NCBI RefSeq assembly: GCF_003385395.1
Contig: NZ_QNUG01000002.1
Location: 62,001 to 126,000 of the forward strand
From: Epilithonimonas hispanica
GTDB lineage: Bacteria; Bacteroidota; Bacteroidia; Flavobacteriales; Weeksellaceae
Length of the DNA: 64,000 bases
Direction of reading: 5' to 3'
The notes beneath the pieces were generated by a model that saw nothing but the letters and a program-made list of their open reading frames with translations, was not told where the DNA came from and did no database searches. Every line of letters begins with the position of its first letter. The stretch's first letter is position 1. Of the stretch, positions 1 to 9,012 are shown piece after piece. Made by a program: the position numbers and the translations under genes.

Positions 1-1573
1 GGGAACTATTCTACTTTTATTCGTTTTTGCCTATTTTATCGGGCTTTTGGTCATCTCTTATTTTACAAGCCGCAACTCAGACAACCAGTCTTTTTTTATT
101 GGGAATAAGAAAAGCAAATGGTGGTTGGTAGCGTTTGGGATGATTGGAACATCACTTTCCGGCGTAACTTTTATCTCGGTTCCGGGAACAGTTGGAAAAT
201 TTTTAGGAGGCGAAAATCCTTTTGGTGGTTTCGAATATTATATGATGGTAATTGGGTTTTTTATCGGTTACTTCATAGTTGCTGGCATTTTGCTTCCGCT
301 TTATTATAAAATGAATTTGACCTCGATTTATACTTATTTGGGGAAACGTTTCAATGTTGAAGCGCATAAAATCGGTTCTGTATTTTTCATTATTTCGAGA
401 GCGATTGGCGCAACTGCAAGGTTGTATCTGGTGGTGAATATTCTTCAGATTTTCCTTTTGGAAGCGCTTGATGTTCCTTTTTGGGTAACAGCTTTTGTGT
501 TGCTTCTGATGATTCTGCTTTATACGTTTGAAGGTGGTGTTAAGACGATTGTGATTACTGATACGTTGCAAACATCGTTTATGATTATCAGCTTGATTGC
601 CTGCATTGTTTATATTTTATCAAATCTTAATCTGTCTTTTGGAGAAGCGTTCTCTATCCTTGAGCAGAAGCAATACACGCATTTTATCAATACGGATGTG
701 AATTCTAAAACATTTTTCCTGAAAACGATTCTAGGCGGGATGTTCATTACAATTGCGATGACGGGTCTAGACCAGGAAATGATGCAGAAAAATATCTCTG
801 TCGACAACCTGAAAAACTCGAAAAAGAATATGCTGACTTTTGCCGGAACTTTGCTTTTCGTGAATCTGGCGTTTTTGTTTTTGGGTGGTTTGCTCTATCT
901 TTTTGCAATGCAACACGGCGCAGATTATGGACAAATCTCGACTATGGTTGACGGAAAAGAAGTGATGACAAATACTTTTGGCTTCAAGGATTCTGCGGGT
1001 CAAATCAAAAATATAATGGGCGACGACCTGTTCCCTGCTCTGTCGCTTCAAGGTCATTTTCCAATGGCGCTTTCTGTGATTTTCATCATCGGTTTGATTT
1101 CGGCCTTATTTCCTTCTGCTGATGGCGCTTTGACGGCGGTTACGAGTTCTTATTGTGTGGATCTTTTAAACCTGAACGAAGACCAGCAAAAAACCGAGAA
1201 ACAAAAGAAACATCTGAGAATGAAAGTTCATTTGACTTTCACAGTGATTTTTTTCGTATTGATAATGGTTTTCAAAGCTATTAATGACAAGTCGATTGTT
1301 TATCTGATAATGGAAATCGCAGGTTATACTTATGGCCCATTATTGGGATTATTTGCTTTCGGAATCTTGACGAAATATCAAATCACGAAGAAATATTCCA
1401 TCTTGGCTGTGACGATTTTTGCGCCTGTTGTAACATATTTGATTAATTATTTGGTAACTAATAATACAGATTACAGAATTGGTGTGGAACTGATTATCCT
1501 GAATGGATTTTTGACTTTTGTTGGATTGTGGTTGGTGAAGTCGAATAATGTTGAACGAGAAATTTTAGATTAA
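1..1573 (+). CDS. Sodium:solute symporter (SSS family), 5' end outside window
   Basis: Inner-membrane cation-coupled symporter of the SSS (SglT/PutP-like) family; the substrate cannot be told from sequence. The reading frame is open from base 2 with a hydrophobic segment before the first possible internal start (TTG at 47), so the gene begins upstream of the window. About 523 residues are visible, with roughly 12 membrane segments. The family-typical glycine/serine-rich stretch GMIGTSLSGVTFISVPG lies near the visible N-terminus, and a conserved FPSADGALTAVTSSY region in the later third matches the sodium-site helix. The DUF4304 gene follows after 16 bases. Confidence 0.9.
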   Translation, partial: GTILLLFVFAYFIGLLVISYFTSRNSDNQSFFIGNKKSKWWLVAFGMIGTSLSGVTFISVPGTVGKFLGGENPFGGFEYYMMVIGFFIGYFIVAGILLPLYYKMNLTSIYTYLGKRFNVEAHKIGSVFFIISRAIGATARLYLVVNILQIFLLEALDVPFWVTAFVLLLMILLYTFEGGVKTIVITDTLQTSFMIISLIACIVYILSNLNLSFGEAFSILEQKQYTHFINTDVNSKTFFLKTILGGMFITIAMTGLDQEMMQKNISVDNLKNSKKNMLTFAGTLLFVNLAFLFLGGLLYLFAMQHGADYGQISTMVDGKEVMTNTFGFKDSAGQIKNIMGDDLFPALSLQGHFPMALSVIFIIGLISALFPSADGALTAVTSSYCVDLLNLNEDQQKTEKQKKHLRMKVHLTFTVIFFVLIMVFKAINDKSIVYLIMEIAGYTYGPLLGLFAFGILTKYQITKKYSILAVTIFAPVVTYLINYLVTNNTDYRIGVELIILNGFLTFVGLWLVKSNNVEREILD

Positions 1574-1589
1574 TTCGATATTAAAACTA

Positions 1590-2267
1590 ATGATTACTTC
1601 TGCAGATTTTAAGAAACATATTTCAAAAACTTTATCTCAAAGTTTAAAAGAACTAGGATTTAAAGGAAGTGGATTTAGTTATAGAAAAGAATCTGATAAT
1701 TTCATTTTTATAATTGGAATTCAGGCAAGTCAGTATGGCGGAAAGTGTTGTGTAGAAATAGGAATTCATCCAAAAGAAATGACTGACTTATTTGGTAGTG
1801 AAATAAATTTCAAGACTTTAAAATATTATGAATGTGAATTCCGAACAAGAGTTACAAAAATTCAGATTAAAAAATGGTGGAATTTTTCTAATAAAAATTA
1901 TGCTAATCAATGGTGGGATTATTCTAACTCGGAGAAGACTAATATAAAAACTGCAGAAAATATAATTTTAAGTATTAAAAATGAAGCAGTTCCAATAATA
2001 GAAGCATTTCAAAACGAAGATTATATTCTTGATAATTTAGAAATTTCTGATTTGTCTAATCCTACAAAAAAACTAGCAGGTCTGAATGTTATTGGTACCG
2101 AAGTTCGTCTTATTTGGGCTCTATCAAAAATTTATGAAAAAAGGAATCTAAAAAAAGCGTTTGAATATGCAAAACTTGGAATTTCAAAGCTAGAAACTAA
2201 TGATAAATTTTTAGGTAAAATAGATTTTGAAAATATTATCTTTAATTATACTAATAAGTCCAATTAA
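1590..2267 (+). CDS. DUF4304 domain protein
   Basis: A 225-residue soluble protein. The N-terminal part (DFKKHISKTLSQSLKELGFKG..FSYRK followed by an isoleucine-rich strand and a C-V-E-I-G-I-H-P segment) resembles DUF4304, a family of unknown function scattered in bacteria and often found near immunity or toxin genes. No signal peptide or membrane segment is seen. The codon use is distinctly more A/T-rich than the symporter before it, which is compatible with recent acquisition. The ATG follows the symporter stop closely, but no terminator separates them. Function unknown. Confidence 0.6.
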   Translation: MITSADFKKHISKTLSQSLKELGFKGSGFSYRKESDNFIFIIGIQASQYGGKCCVEIGIHPKEMTDLFGSEINFKTLKYYECEFRTRVTKIQIKKWWNFSNKNYANQWWDYSNSEKTNIKTAENIILSIKNEAVPIIEAFQNEDYILDNLEISDLSNPTKKLAGLNVIGTEVRLIWALSKIYEKRNLKKAFEYAKLGISKLETNDKFLGKIDFENIIFNYTNKSN

Positions 2268-2407
2268 CTTCCTTTTCAAATGAAAACCTAAACAACCAAC
2301 CACACCAAAACATTAATAGAAATCTCAGAAGATTTATCCTGAAAGAAGCCTTTGATTTCTTTATATCAATTATCCTGATTTCGTACTAACTATCTAAAAT
2401 TCAAAAA

Positions 2408-3268
2408 TTATACATCCAAGCTTTGAGTTAAAACTTTACTCTTCGTTTTGTAAGAACCCAAAGTCTTGCTTTTCTTATTTTTAAAATAATGTGAAAGGTG
2501 ACTTTCATCTGTAAAACCAAATTCATAAGCAATCTGTTTAATTGTGTTTTGTCCCGATTCTATTCGTTTTTCTATGAGAGCTATTCTGTAATTGTTGATA
2601 TAATTGCGATAAGACATTTCGAAATTCCGTTTAAAATAAGCACTAAAATAAGTCGGTGAAATATTAAAATGCAACGCAATCATCTTGATTCTAATCGTTT
2701 CCGGACGATAAATATTCTGATGAATGTACGAAATCAAATCTTCCTGACTAGGAACGCCGTTATCAATTCTGACATTCAGTTTGGCAGACGCTTCACGAAT
2801 CAATCCAAATAATGACAAGACTTGGAAAAACATAATCGGAGAAGTTGTCACATCACAAATTTTATCATAATCCACAATATTTTCAACTGTTTTTCTGAGA
2901 ATCGTTTTGCAAGGTTCATCGAAACAGAGCTTGATTTCCTTCAACATTGGATTTCGCATAATATCAATTGGTGAAGCCGTCATCAAAGTGTCTGGCGCAA
3001 GATGTTTGTTGCTCTCAAAAAAACTATCATTGAATTTGATAATAGCAAATTTTGTCTGCTTCTTAATATCGAAATAATGTTCATCATCAGGAGAAATCAG
3101 CAACAAATCTCCGGCTTTATAAGGAACTATCAGCTTGTTCAAATGATGGTTCCCACAGCCTTTGAAGATGTAAACCAACTCATAATAAGTATGGCTGTGT
3201 TTTGGAAATGGATATTCTTCAACTTCGAAACAATCGATTTCTAACGGATTAAATTGCTTTCTCTTCAT
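2408..3268 (-). CDS. AraC-family transcriptional regulator
   Basis: DNA-binding regulator of 286 residues. The N-terminal half is a cupin-like ligand domain (FPKHSHTYYELVYIFKG, then GDLLLISPDDEHYF). The C-terminal 100 residues form the double helix-turn-helix of the AraC family, ending in the hallmark IKQIAYEFGFTDESHLSHYFKNK. It is divergent from the aldo/keto reductase operon at 3387, which it probably controls. A 16-base perfect palindrome lies directly upstream of its start codon. The effector is unknown. Confidence 0.92.
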   Translation of the reverse strand: MKRKQFNPLEIDCFEVEEYPFPKHSHTYYELVYIFKGCGNHHLNKLIVPYKAGDLLLISPDDEHYFDIKKQTKFAIIKFNDSFFESNKHLAPDTLMTASPIDIMRNPMLKEIKLCFDEPCKTILRKTVENIVDYDKICDVTTSPIMFFQVLSLFGLIREASAKLNVRIDNGVPSQEDLISYIHQNIYRPETIRIKMIALHFNISPTYFSAYFKRNFEMSYRNYINNYRIALIEKRIESGQNTIKQIAYEFGFTDESHLSHYFKNKKSKTLGSYKTKSKVLTQSLDV

Positions 3269-3284
3269 ATTGTAAATTTACAAT
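3269..3284. promoter_or_regulatory. Perfect 16-bp palindrome in the AraC/aldo-keto reductase intergenic region
   Basis: The sequence ATTGTAAATTTACAAT is a perfect inverted repeat immediately before the AraC start codon. In a 118-base divergent promoter region it is a candidate operator, but an AT-rich palindrome of this size can also arise by chance. AraC proteins usually bind direct repeats, so a different regulator is possible. Confidence 0.35.
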
Positions 3285-3386
3285 AATATATCAAAATACT
3301 ACATCTGTTTTCACATATCAAAAAACGAAATTTGTAAGACTTGATAAAAGCCAATTAAAATTCAATCATAAAAATCAATCTACAAA

Positions 3387-4370
3387 ATGGAATATAGAAA
3401 ATTAGGAAACAGTGATTTAGACGTTTCAGCAATCACTTTCGGAGCGTGGGCTGCGGGCGGCTGGATGTGGGGAAGCACAGACAGAAACGAAGCTATCGAA
3501 GCGATAAAAGCATCTTATGACGTTGGTGTAACTTCTATTGATACAGCTCCAATCTACGGACAAGGAACAAGTGAAGAAATCGTGGGTGAAGCGATTAAAG
3601 GAATTTCCCGTGATAAAGTTCAGATTTTGACTAAATTTGGGATGCGTTGGGATTTGGCAAAAGGCGATTTTGCGATGCACAGCAAGAATAACGACGGACA
3701 AGATATCGATGTTTACAAATATGCCGGAAAAGACAGCATCATCTACGAATGCGAACAAAGTTTGAAACGTCTGGGAACGGATTACATCGATTTGTATCAA
3801 ATCCACTGGCCAGACTCTACAACTCCGATTGATGAAACTTTCGAAGCAGTTTCCAAATTAATTGAACAAGGAAAAGTTCGTTTTGCGGGTGTTTGTAATT
3901 ATAATGCTCAGCAAATGGCGGAAGCTGAAAAGACTTTAAAATTAGTTTCGAACCAAATTCCGTTTAGTATGGTGAATCGTGGTATTGAGGAAGAAACTGT
4001 TCCTTATTGCATCGAAAATAACAAATCGATTCTCGCTTACAGTCCTTTGGAAAGAGGTTTGTTGACAGGAAAAATTCATAATGGTTATCAATTTCAGGAA
4101 GGCGACCATCGTGCGAGTCACAAACATTTTCAGCCTGAATTTATTGAGAAAACAAATGCGCTTTTAGATAAAATCAAACCGATAGCAGAGAAACACAACG
4201 CAACTTTAGGACAGTTGGTTTTACGTTGGACAATTGAGAGAGCAGGAATTAAGATTGCTTTAGCTGGCGCTCGAAATGCAGAACAAGCGGTCCAGAATGC
4301 AAAAGCGATTGATATCAATCTTTCAAAAGAAGAAATCGAAAGTATTAATCAATTAGTCAATGCTTTTTAA
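3387..4370 (+). CDS. Aldo/keto reductase
   Basis: NADPH-dependent reductase of carbonyl compounds with the (beta/alpha)8 AKR fold, 327 residues. The catalytic tetrad is visible: Asp52 and Tyr57 in IDTAPIYG, Lys83 in ILTKFG, and His140 in YQIHWPD. It resembles the potassium-channel beta-subunit-like/general stress branch (YhdN, GSP69). It is the first gene of a run of seven on this strand, and its stop overlaps the next start (TAATG). The divergent AraC gene suggests inducible expression. The substrate is not known. Confidence 0.93.
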   Translation: MEYRKLGNSDLDVSAITFGAWAAGGWMWGSTDRNEAIEAIKASYDVGVTSIDTAPIYGQGTSEEIVGEAIKGISRDKVQILTKFGMRWDLAKGDFAMHSKNNDGQDIDVYKYAGKDSIIYECEQSLKRLGTDYIDLYQIHWPDSTTPIDETFEAVSKLIEQGKVRFAGVCNYNAQQMAEAEKTLKLVSNQIPFSMVNRGIEEETVPYCIENNKSILAYSPLERGLLTGKIHNGYQFQEGDHRASHKHFQPEFIEKTNALLDKIKPIAEKHNATLGQLVLRWTIERAGIKIALAGARNAEQAVQNAKAIDINLSKEEIESINQLVNAF

Positions 4371-4663
4371 TGATTGAAAAAAGAAATAATTCTTATCAAT
4401 TAGATTTGAAAGAAATAAAACTGAAAGACGGTTCTGAAGGCACAAAAAATTTAAGTTTCGAGTTTGATAATCACGATGATTTGTTTAATATTTTCGAAGT
4501 GATAAAATCAAAGAAAATCTTCAAAGAAGACAATACAGCACAGGAGTTTGCTTTGGGTTTGAAGCTCTTTACAGAAGTAATGTTGAAGAACAAACAACAT
4601 CCTTTATTCGAAGAACTGAGACCAGCCATTCTTGAATTTATGAAGAAATTGAAAAGTCAGTAA
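4370..4663 (+). CDS. DUF3861 family protein
   Basis: Small soluble protein of 97 residues. The pattern matches DUF3861: an N-terminal NSYQLDLKEI strand, FEFDNHDDLFNIFE in the middle, then FALGLKLFTEVML and HPLFEELRPAILEFMKKLK at the end. The molecular role of this family is unknown. The start codon shares a base with the stop of the aldo/keto reductase, so the two are translationally coupled, and the stop is two bases before the DoxX gene. Confidence 0.75.
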   Translation: MIEKRNNSYQLDLKEIKLKDGSEGTKNLSFEFDNHDDLFNIFEVIKSKKIFKEDNTAQEFALGLKLFTEVMLKNKQHPLFEELRPAILEFMKKLKSQ

Positions 4664-4665
4664 TT

Positions 4666-5052
4666 ATGAAAGACTTCAAAACGACTTACTTCTTCTTAAG
4701 ATTGCCAATCGCCATTTCCTTGTTAGGGCACGGATTGGTAAGAATTCCGAAGCTTGAAATGTTCGGCAATTGGATGGTAACATCAATGGAAAAATCTGCA
4801 ATTCCAAGTTTTATGATTGTACCTTTCAGTTATATTTTACCGATTGTAGAATTCTTGATTGGATTGTCATTACTAATTGGATTTCAAACCAAATACACAA
4901 TTTATTCAGGATTAGTTTTGATGAGCCTATTGATATTAGGAAGTGCATCAATCGAGAATTGGAGTGCGATTGAAGCGCAGTTATTGCATTCAGCTTATTT
5001 GGGTGGATTGCTTTGGTTTTATGAGAAGTATAAACCCCTTTCGAATCATTAA
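4666..5052 (+). CDS. DoxX-like membrane protein
   Basis: Inner-membrane protein of 128 residues with about four hydrophobic helices. The first helix carries RLPIAISLLGHGLVRIPK and the second YILPIVEFLIGLSLLIG, typical of DoxX/SURF4-like proteins. These families are often linked to redox stress and thiol or quinone metabolism, but the exact activity here is unknown. It lies tightly in the aldo/keto reductase operon with a two-base gap upstream. Confidence 0.75.
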   Translation: MKDFKTTYFFLRLPIAISLLGHGLVRIPKLEMFGNWMVTSMEKSAIPSFMIVPFSYILPIVEFLIGLSLLIGFQTKYTIYSGLVLMSLLILGSASIENWSAIEAQLLHSAYLGGLLWFYEKYKPLSNH

Positions 5053-5069
5053 TTTTCTAAAATCAAATT

Positions 5070-6065
5070 ATGAAATTTATAAAAATAATAGCATTTTTAA
5101 TTTTATCCATTAATTATTTATCAGCTCAAAACCGTCCTGTTTTGGACATTATGCTAACGAATTATGAATATCCTTATCCTGTTCATTTTCTTGATTTCAA
5201 AAGTCAGAATCAGGATTTGAAAATGGCTTATATGGACATCAAACCCGAAAAAGCAAATGGAAAAACAGTTGTTCTGCTTCACGGAAAAAACTTCAATGGT
5301 GCTTATTGGAAAACAACGATTCAGGCTTTGACAAAAGAAGGATTCCGATTGATTGTTCCTGACCAGATTGGATTCGGAAAATCATCAAAACCTACAGAAT
5401 ATCAATTCAGTTTTCAGCAATTGGCTCAAAATACCAAAGCAATTTTGGATGAATTGAAACTCGATAAAATTTATCTTTTGGGGCATTCGATGGGTGGAAT
5501 GTTGGCGACAAGATTTACACTGATGTATCCTGAAAAGGTTGAAAAATTAATTCTTGAAAATCCAATTGGACTGGAAGATTGGAAACTAGTTGCGCCTTAT
5601 GCATCTATCGACAAAAATTATCAAACCGAACTAAAAGCCGATTACGAATCCACAAAAAAATATCAAAACGGATTCTATTATGACAACAAATGGAAACCAG
5701 AATATGACGAATGGGTTTATCTTTTAACAGGCTGGACAAAAGCTCCAGATTATCCGAAAGTCGCTCTGGTAAACGCCAAAACTTCGGATATGATTTTCAC
5801 ACAACCAGTTGTTTATGAATTTCAAAATCTGAATGTTCCAACCTTATTAATCATCGGAACAAGAGACAGAACAGCCATAGGAAAAGCCAACGTAAAAGAC
5901 CCGAAAATAGCTGAAACGATGGGACGATATGACTTATTGGGAAAAGCTACTCAACAAAAAATAAAAGGTTCAAAATTGGTAGAAATCGAGAACGTAGGAC
6001 ATCTTCCGCACATCGAGGTTTTTGATCAATTCATCAAACCAGTAAAAGAATTTTTAAAACCTTAA
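5070..6065 (+). CDS. Secreted alpha/beta hydrolase
   Basis: A 331-residue alpha/beta-fold hydrolase. Residues 1-19 form a signal peptide (hydrophobic core, cleavage likely after SAQ), so it should act in the periplasm. The catalytic triad can be read as Ser140 in the elbow GHSMGG, Asp266 in IIGTRDRT, and His311 in ENVGHLPH; the oxyanion motif is HGKNFNG at 71-77. It resembles proline iminopeptidase/epoxide hydrolase-like esterases, and the substrate cannot be predicted. It sits in the same run as two aldo/keto reductases and a dienelactone hydrolase-like protein. Confidence 0.88.
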   Translation: MKFIKIIAFLILSINYLSAQNRPVLDIMLTNYEYPYPVHFLDFKSQNQDLKMAYMDIKPEKANGKTVVLLHGKNFNGAYWKTTIQALTKEGFRLIVPDQIGFGKSSKPTEYQFSFQQLAQNTKAILDELKLDKIYLLGHSMGGMLATRFTLMYPEKVEKLILENPIGLEDWKLVAPYASIDKNYQTELKADYESTKKYQNGFYYDNKWKPEYDEWVYLLTGWTKAPDYPKVALVNAKTSDMIFTQPVVYEFQNLNVPTLLIIGTRDRTAIGKANVKDPKIAETMGRYDLLGKATQQKIKGSKLVEIENVGHLPHIEVFDQFIKPVKEFLKP

Positions 6066-6080
6066 AATATTAAAAAAAAA

Positions 6081-7025
6081 ATGAAAAAAGTAACAATTAA
6101 AAATACAGATTTAGAAATTGCTCCAATCAACTTTGGAGGTAATGTTTTCGGATGGACTTTGGATGAGAAAGAATCATTCAACATTCTTAATAAATTCACA
6201 GAAGGTGGATTCAACTTCATCGATACAGCCGACACTTATTCTTGGTGGGTTAATGGAAAAGGCGGACAATCCGAAGAAATCATCGGTAAATGGATGAAGG
6301 AAAGAAAAAATCGCCAGGATATTGTGCTCGCAACAAAAGTAGGTTCTGAAACCAAAGAACACGGCTTCGACATCAGTAAAAAACATATTTTGAAATCTGT
6401 TGATGAATCTCTTCAACGTTTGGGAACAGACTATATCGATTTGTACTATACGCATTTTGATGATAACAAAACGCCTGTGGAGGAAACTTTATCAGCTTAT
6501 GACGAAATTGTAAAAGCAGGAAAAGTGAGATATATTGCAGCATCCAATGTTTCCCCAAAAAGATTAATTGAATCTTTTGAAGTCGCTGAGAAAAATAATT
6601 TCCCAAAATATGTAGCACTTCAACCACATTATAATTTGGTGGAAAGAGAAAAGTTCGAAACAGAATATGCGCCTTTAGTAGAAAAATTTGGATTAAGTGC
6701 ATTCCCCTATTGGTCTTTGGCAGCAGGTTTCCTAACAGGAAAATACAGAACAGAAGCTGATTTTGAAACAACAGCAAGAGGTGGCGGAATCAAAAAATAT
6801 TTTGATGATAAAGGAAAAGCGGTTTTGGCAGCGTTGGATAAAGTTTCAGAAAAGCACCAATCTCAGCCTGCAACCGTTGCTTTGGCTTGGCTGTTAGCAA
6901 ATCCATTAATCACTGCGCCAATCGTAAGTGCGACTAGCGAAAGACAATTGCAAACGATTTTCGATGCTCCGAAGTTAGAATTAGATTCGGAGGATTTGGA
7001 AATTCTTAATCAAGCTTCAAAATAA
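6081..7025 (+). CDS. Aldo/keto reductase (second copy in operon)
   Basis: A 314-residue AKR-fold oxidoreductase, distinct from the 327-residue one at the head of the operon. Tetrad residues are Asp48 and Tyr53 in FIDTADTYS, Lys86 in LATKVG and His125 in YYTHFDD. An insertion after Tyr53 (SWWVNGKGGQSEE) is typical of the YajO/Tas-like branch. It begins 15 bases after the hydrolase, and an MFS gene follows after three bases. The likely role is reduction of a carbonyl compound; the substrate is unknown. Confidence 0.92.
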   Translation: MKKVTIKNTDLEIAPINFGGNVFGWTLDEKESFNILNKFTEGGFNFIDTADTYSWWVNGKGGQSEEIIGKWMKERKNRQDIVLATKVGSETKEHGFDISKKHILKSVDESLQRLGTDYIDLYYTHFDDNKTPVEETLSAYDEIVKAGKVRYIAASNVSPKRLIESFEVAEKNNFPKYVALQPHYNLVEREKFETEYAPLVEKFGLSAFPYWSLAAGFLTGKYRTEADFETTARGGGIKKYFDDKGKAVLAALDKVSEKHQSQPATVALAWLLANPLITAPIVSATSERQLQTIFDAPKLELDSEDLEILNQASK

Positions 7026-7028
7026 TCA

Positions 7029-8201
7029 ATGATAGAAGAACAATCGAAACTGAGTAAAGTTCAGGTTCTCGGAATGGCTGTCGTAGCAGGAATTTGTGTT
7101 TCAAATATCTATTACGCACAGCCAATTCTGCATCAGATTGCAGAAACTTTCAACGTGTCCGAAAGCAAAATGGGAATTATGGTCGGTTTGGGACAAGTTG
7201 GTTATGGAGCAGGATTGCTGACCTTGGTTCCATTAGGAGATAAAGTCAACCGTAAAAAATTAATCTTGATTTTATTAGCTATTTTATTCTGTATTTTGGC
7301 AGGAATCGGAATGGTTTCCAATTATAATTTCATTTTTCTATTCAGTTTATTACTTGGTTTGACAGCAGTTGCAGCGCAAGTTATCTTACCAATGGCAGCC
7401 GAATTATCAGGTAACGAAAAAGGAAAAAACGTCGGGATTATCTTCACGGGGATTCTTGTCGGAATCCTGATGGCAAGAGTTTTCAGTGGTTATATTTCCG
7501 AATGGAGCAATTGGAAAATGGTGTATTACATCTCGGCAGGGTTTACGATTTTTTCTTTGACTTTTGTTTATTTCAAATTACCTAATGTCAAACCGACGTT
7601 CAAAGACTCTTATTTCAAATTAATTTCATCCTCATTTTATCAATTAAAACGATTTCCACAACTGAGATTATTAGCATTAATGGGCGGAATTGCGTTCTCA
7701 ATATTTTGCTCATTTTGGACAACTTTGACATTTCTTTTGGTAGAAAAACCTTACAATTATAGTTCTGATACTATTGGACTTTTCGGAATGCTGGGAATTG
7801 CAGGAGCTTTAGTCGCACCAATGATTGGAAAAGCTTCTGACAAAGGCGGTTCTGGAAAAACACAGTTGATTGCAAGTATTATTTTATTAGCAGGTTCAGT
7901 TATTATCTTTCTGTTTCCCAATTATTTAATATCAATTATTTTAGCTGTGATTTTTATTGATGTTGGTGTTCAATCGATTCAGGTGACTAATGTTGCGTTA
8001 ATATACAGGTTAGACCAAAAAGCGAACAGCCGAATCAACACGATTTATATGACTTCATATTTTGCAGGCGGTGCGATTGGAACTTTTATCGGCTTAAAAT
8101 GTTGGGAAACTGGTGGCTGGCATTATGTTGGAATTCAACTCGTTGCTTTTAGTTTAATTGTATTTTTGATGAATCTATTTAAAGCAATAAAATCAAATTA
8201 A
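7029..8201 (+). CDS. MFS transporter
   Basis: A 390-residue major facilitator protein with 12 predicted membrane helices. It begins with SNIYYAQPILHQIAETF, the signature of the YgaY/YnfM-like drug or arabinose efflux permeases, and has a motif-A-like loop GDKVNRKKL between helices 2 and 3. It probably exports a small organic compound linked to the reductases and hydrolases of the same operon. It is preceded by a three-base gap and followed after 12 bases by the dienelactone hydrolase-like gene. Confidence 0.88.
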   Translation: MIEEQSKLSKVQVLGMAVVAGICVSNIYYAQPILHQIAETFNVSESKMGIMVGLGQVGYGAGLLTLVPLGDKVNRKKLILILLAILFCILAGIGMVSNYNFIFLFSLLLGLTAVAAQVILPMAAELSGNEKGKNVGIIFTGILVGILMARVFSGYISEWSNWKMVYYISAGFTIFSLTFVYFKLPNVKPTFKDSYFKLISSSFYQLKRFPQLRLLALMGGIAFSIFCSFWTTLTFLLVEKPYNYSSDTIGLFGMLGIAGALVAPMIGKASDKGGSGKTQLIASIILLAGSVIIFLFPNYLISIILAVIFIDVGVQSIQVTNVALIYRLDQKANSRINTIYMTSYFAGGAIGTFIGLKCWETGGWHYVGIQLVAFSLIVFLMNLFKAIKSN

Positions 8202-8213
8202 TAAAAAGAAAAT

Positions 8214-8957
8214 ATGAAACGTTCAATCACATTATTAACATTATTTTTAGGATTAAATCTAACAATAGCTCAAAATTTAAAACCCGTTTCCTACAAAGAC
8301 GGTGAACAAAAACTAAGTGGATTAGTGACGTCCAATGCAGGAAAAAAGCTTCCGGGCGTTTTGATTTTACCCGCTTGGAAAGGAATCGATAATGAAGCAA
8401 AAAACGCAGCAACCGAATTACAAAAACAAGGTTACATCGCATTTGTTGCTGACATCTATGGCGAAGGAAATATCCCTGCTGACAATGCAGCAGCGGCAAA
8501 AATTGCAGGAAACTACAAACAGGATTACAAAGCTTACCAGCAAAGAATTTCTGTAGCCTTAGAAGAATTAAAAAAACAAGGTGCTAATCCTGAAAAAATA
8601 GCTGTAATTGGTTATTGTTTCGGTGGAACGGGTGCTTTGGAAACGGCCAGAGCAGGATTTCCAGTTTCCGGAGTAGTTTCCATTCACGGTGGATTGGCAA
8701 AAGGTAATGATCGATTAAATGTTCCGATAAAGACGAAAGTTCTGGTAGAACATCCTGCTGATGACGAAAGTGTAAAACCAGAAGATATGAATAATCTAAT
8801 CGCAGAATTAAAAACAGGAAAAACAGATTTTCAAATCATCACTTATGCCAATTCGAAACATACTTTCACAAGTCCAGAATCTCCGGATTATAATGAAATA
8901 ATGGCAAAACGTGCTTGGAATCATACATTATTATTCTTGAAAGAAATTCTAAAATAG
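8214..8957 (+). CDS. Dienelactone hydrolase family protein, exported
   Basis: Alpha/beta hydrolase of the DLH type, 247 residues, with a signal peptide at 1-19 (hydrophobic core, cleavage near IAQ/N). The nucleophile is Cys135 in GYCFGG, as in true dienelactone hydrolases; the other triad members are probably Asp183/184 and His216 in SKHTFT. It is the last gene of the operon and is followed by a clear intrinsic terminator. The natural substrate is unknown; many such proteins are carboxylesterases. Confidence 0.88.
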   Translation: MKRSITLLTLFLGLNLTIAQNLKPVSYKDGEQKLSGLVTSNAGKKLPGVLILPAWKGIDNEAKNAATELQKQGYIAFVADIYGEGNIPADNAAAAKIAGNYKQDYKAYQQRISVALEELKKQGANPEKIAVIGYCFGGTGALETARAGFPVSGVVSIHGGLAKGNDRLNVPIKTKVLVEHPADDESVKPEDMNNLIAELKTGKTDFQIITYANSKHTFTSPESPDYNEIMAKRAWNHTLLFLKEILK

Positions 8958-8985
8958 AAATTAGTTTTTAGAACTTAGATATTAG

Positions 8986-9010
8986 AAAGACAGCCTTTTG
9001 AGCTGTCTTT
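8986..9010 (+). terminator. Intrinsic terminator of the redox operon
   Basis: A perfect 9-bp stem (AAAGACAGC with GCTGTCTTT) and a seven-base loop CTTTTGA, ending in a T-run. It closes the operon that ends at 8957 and lies just before the convergent cinA stop. Loop and stem resemble the GGCTGTC...GACAGCC hairpin at 25852 and at the ends of the IS element. Confidence 0.85.
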
Positions 9011-9012
9011 TT

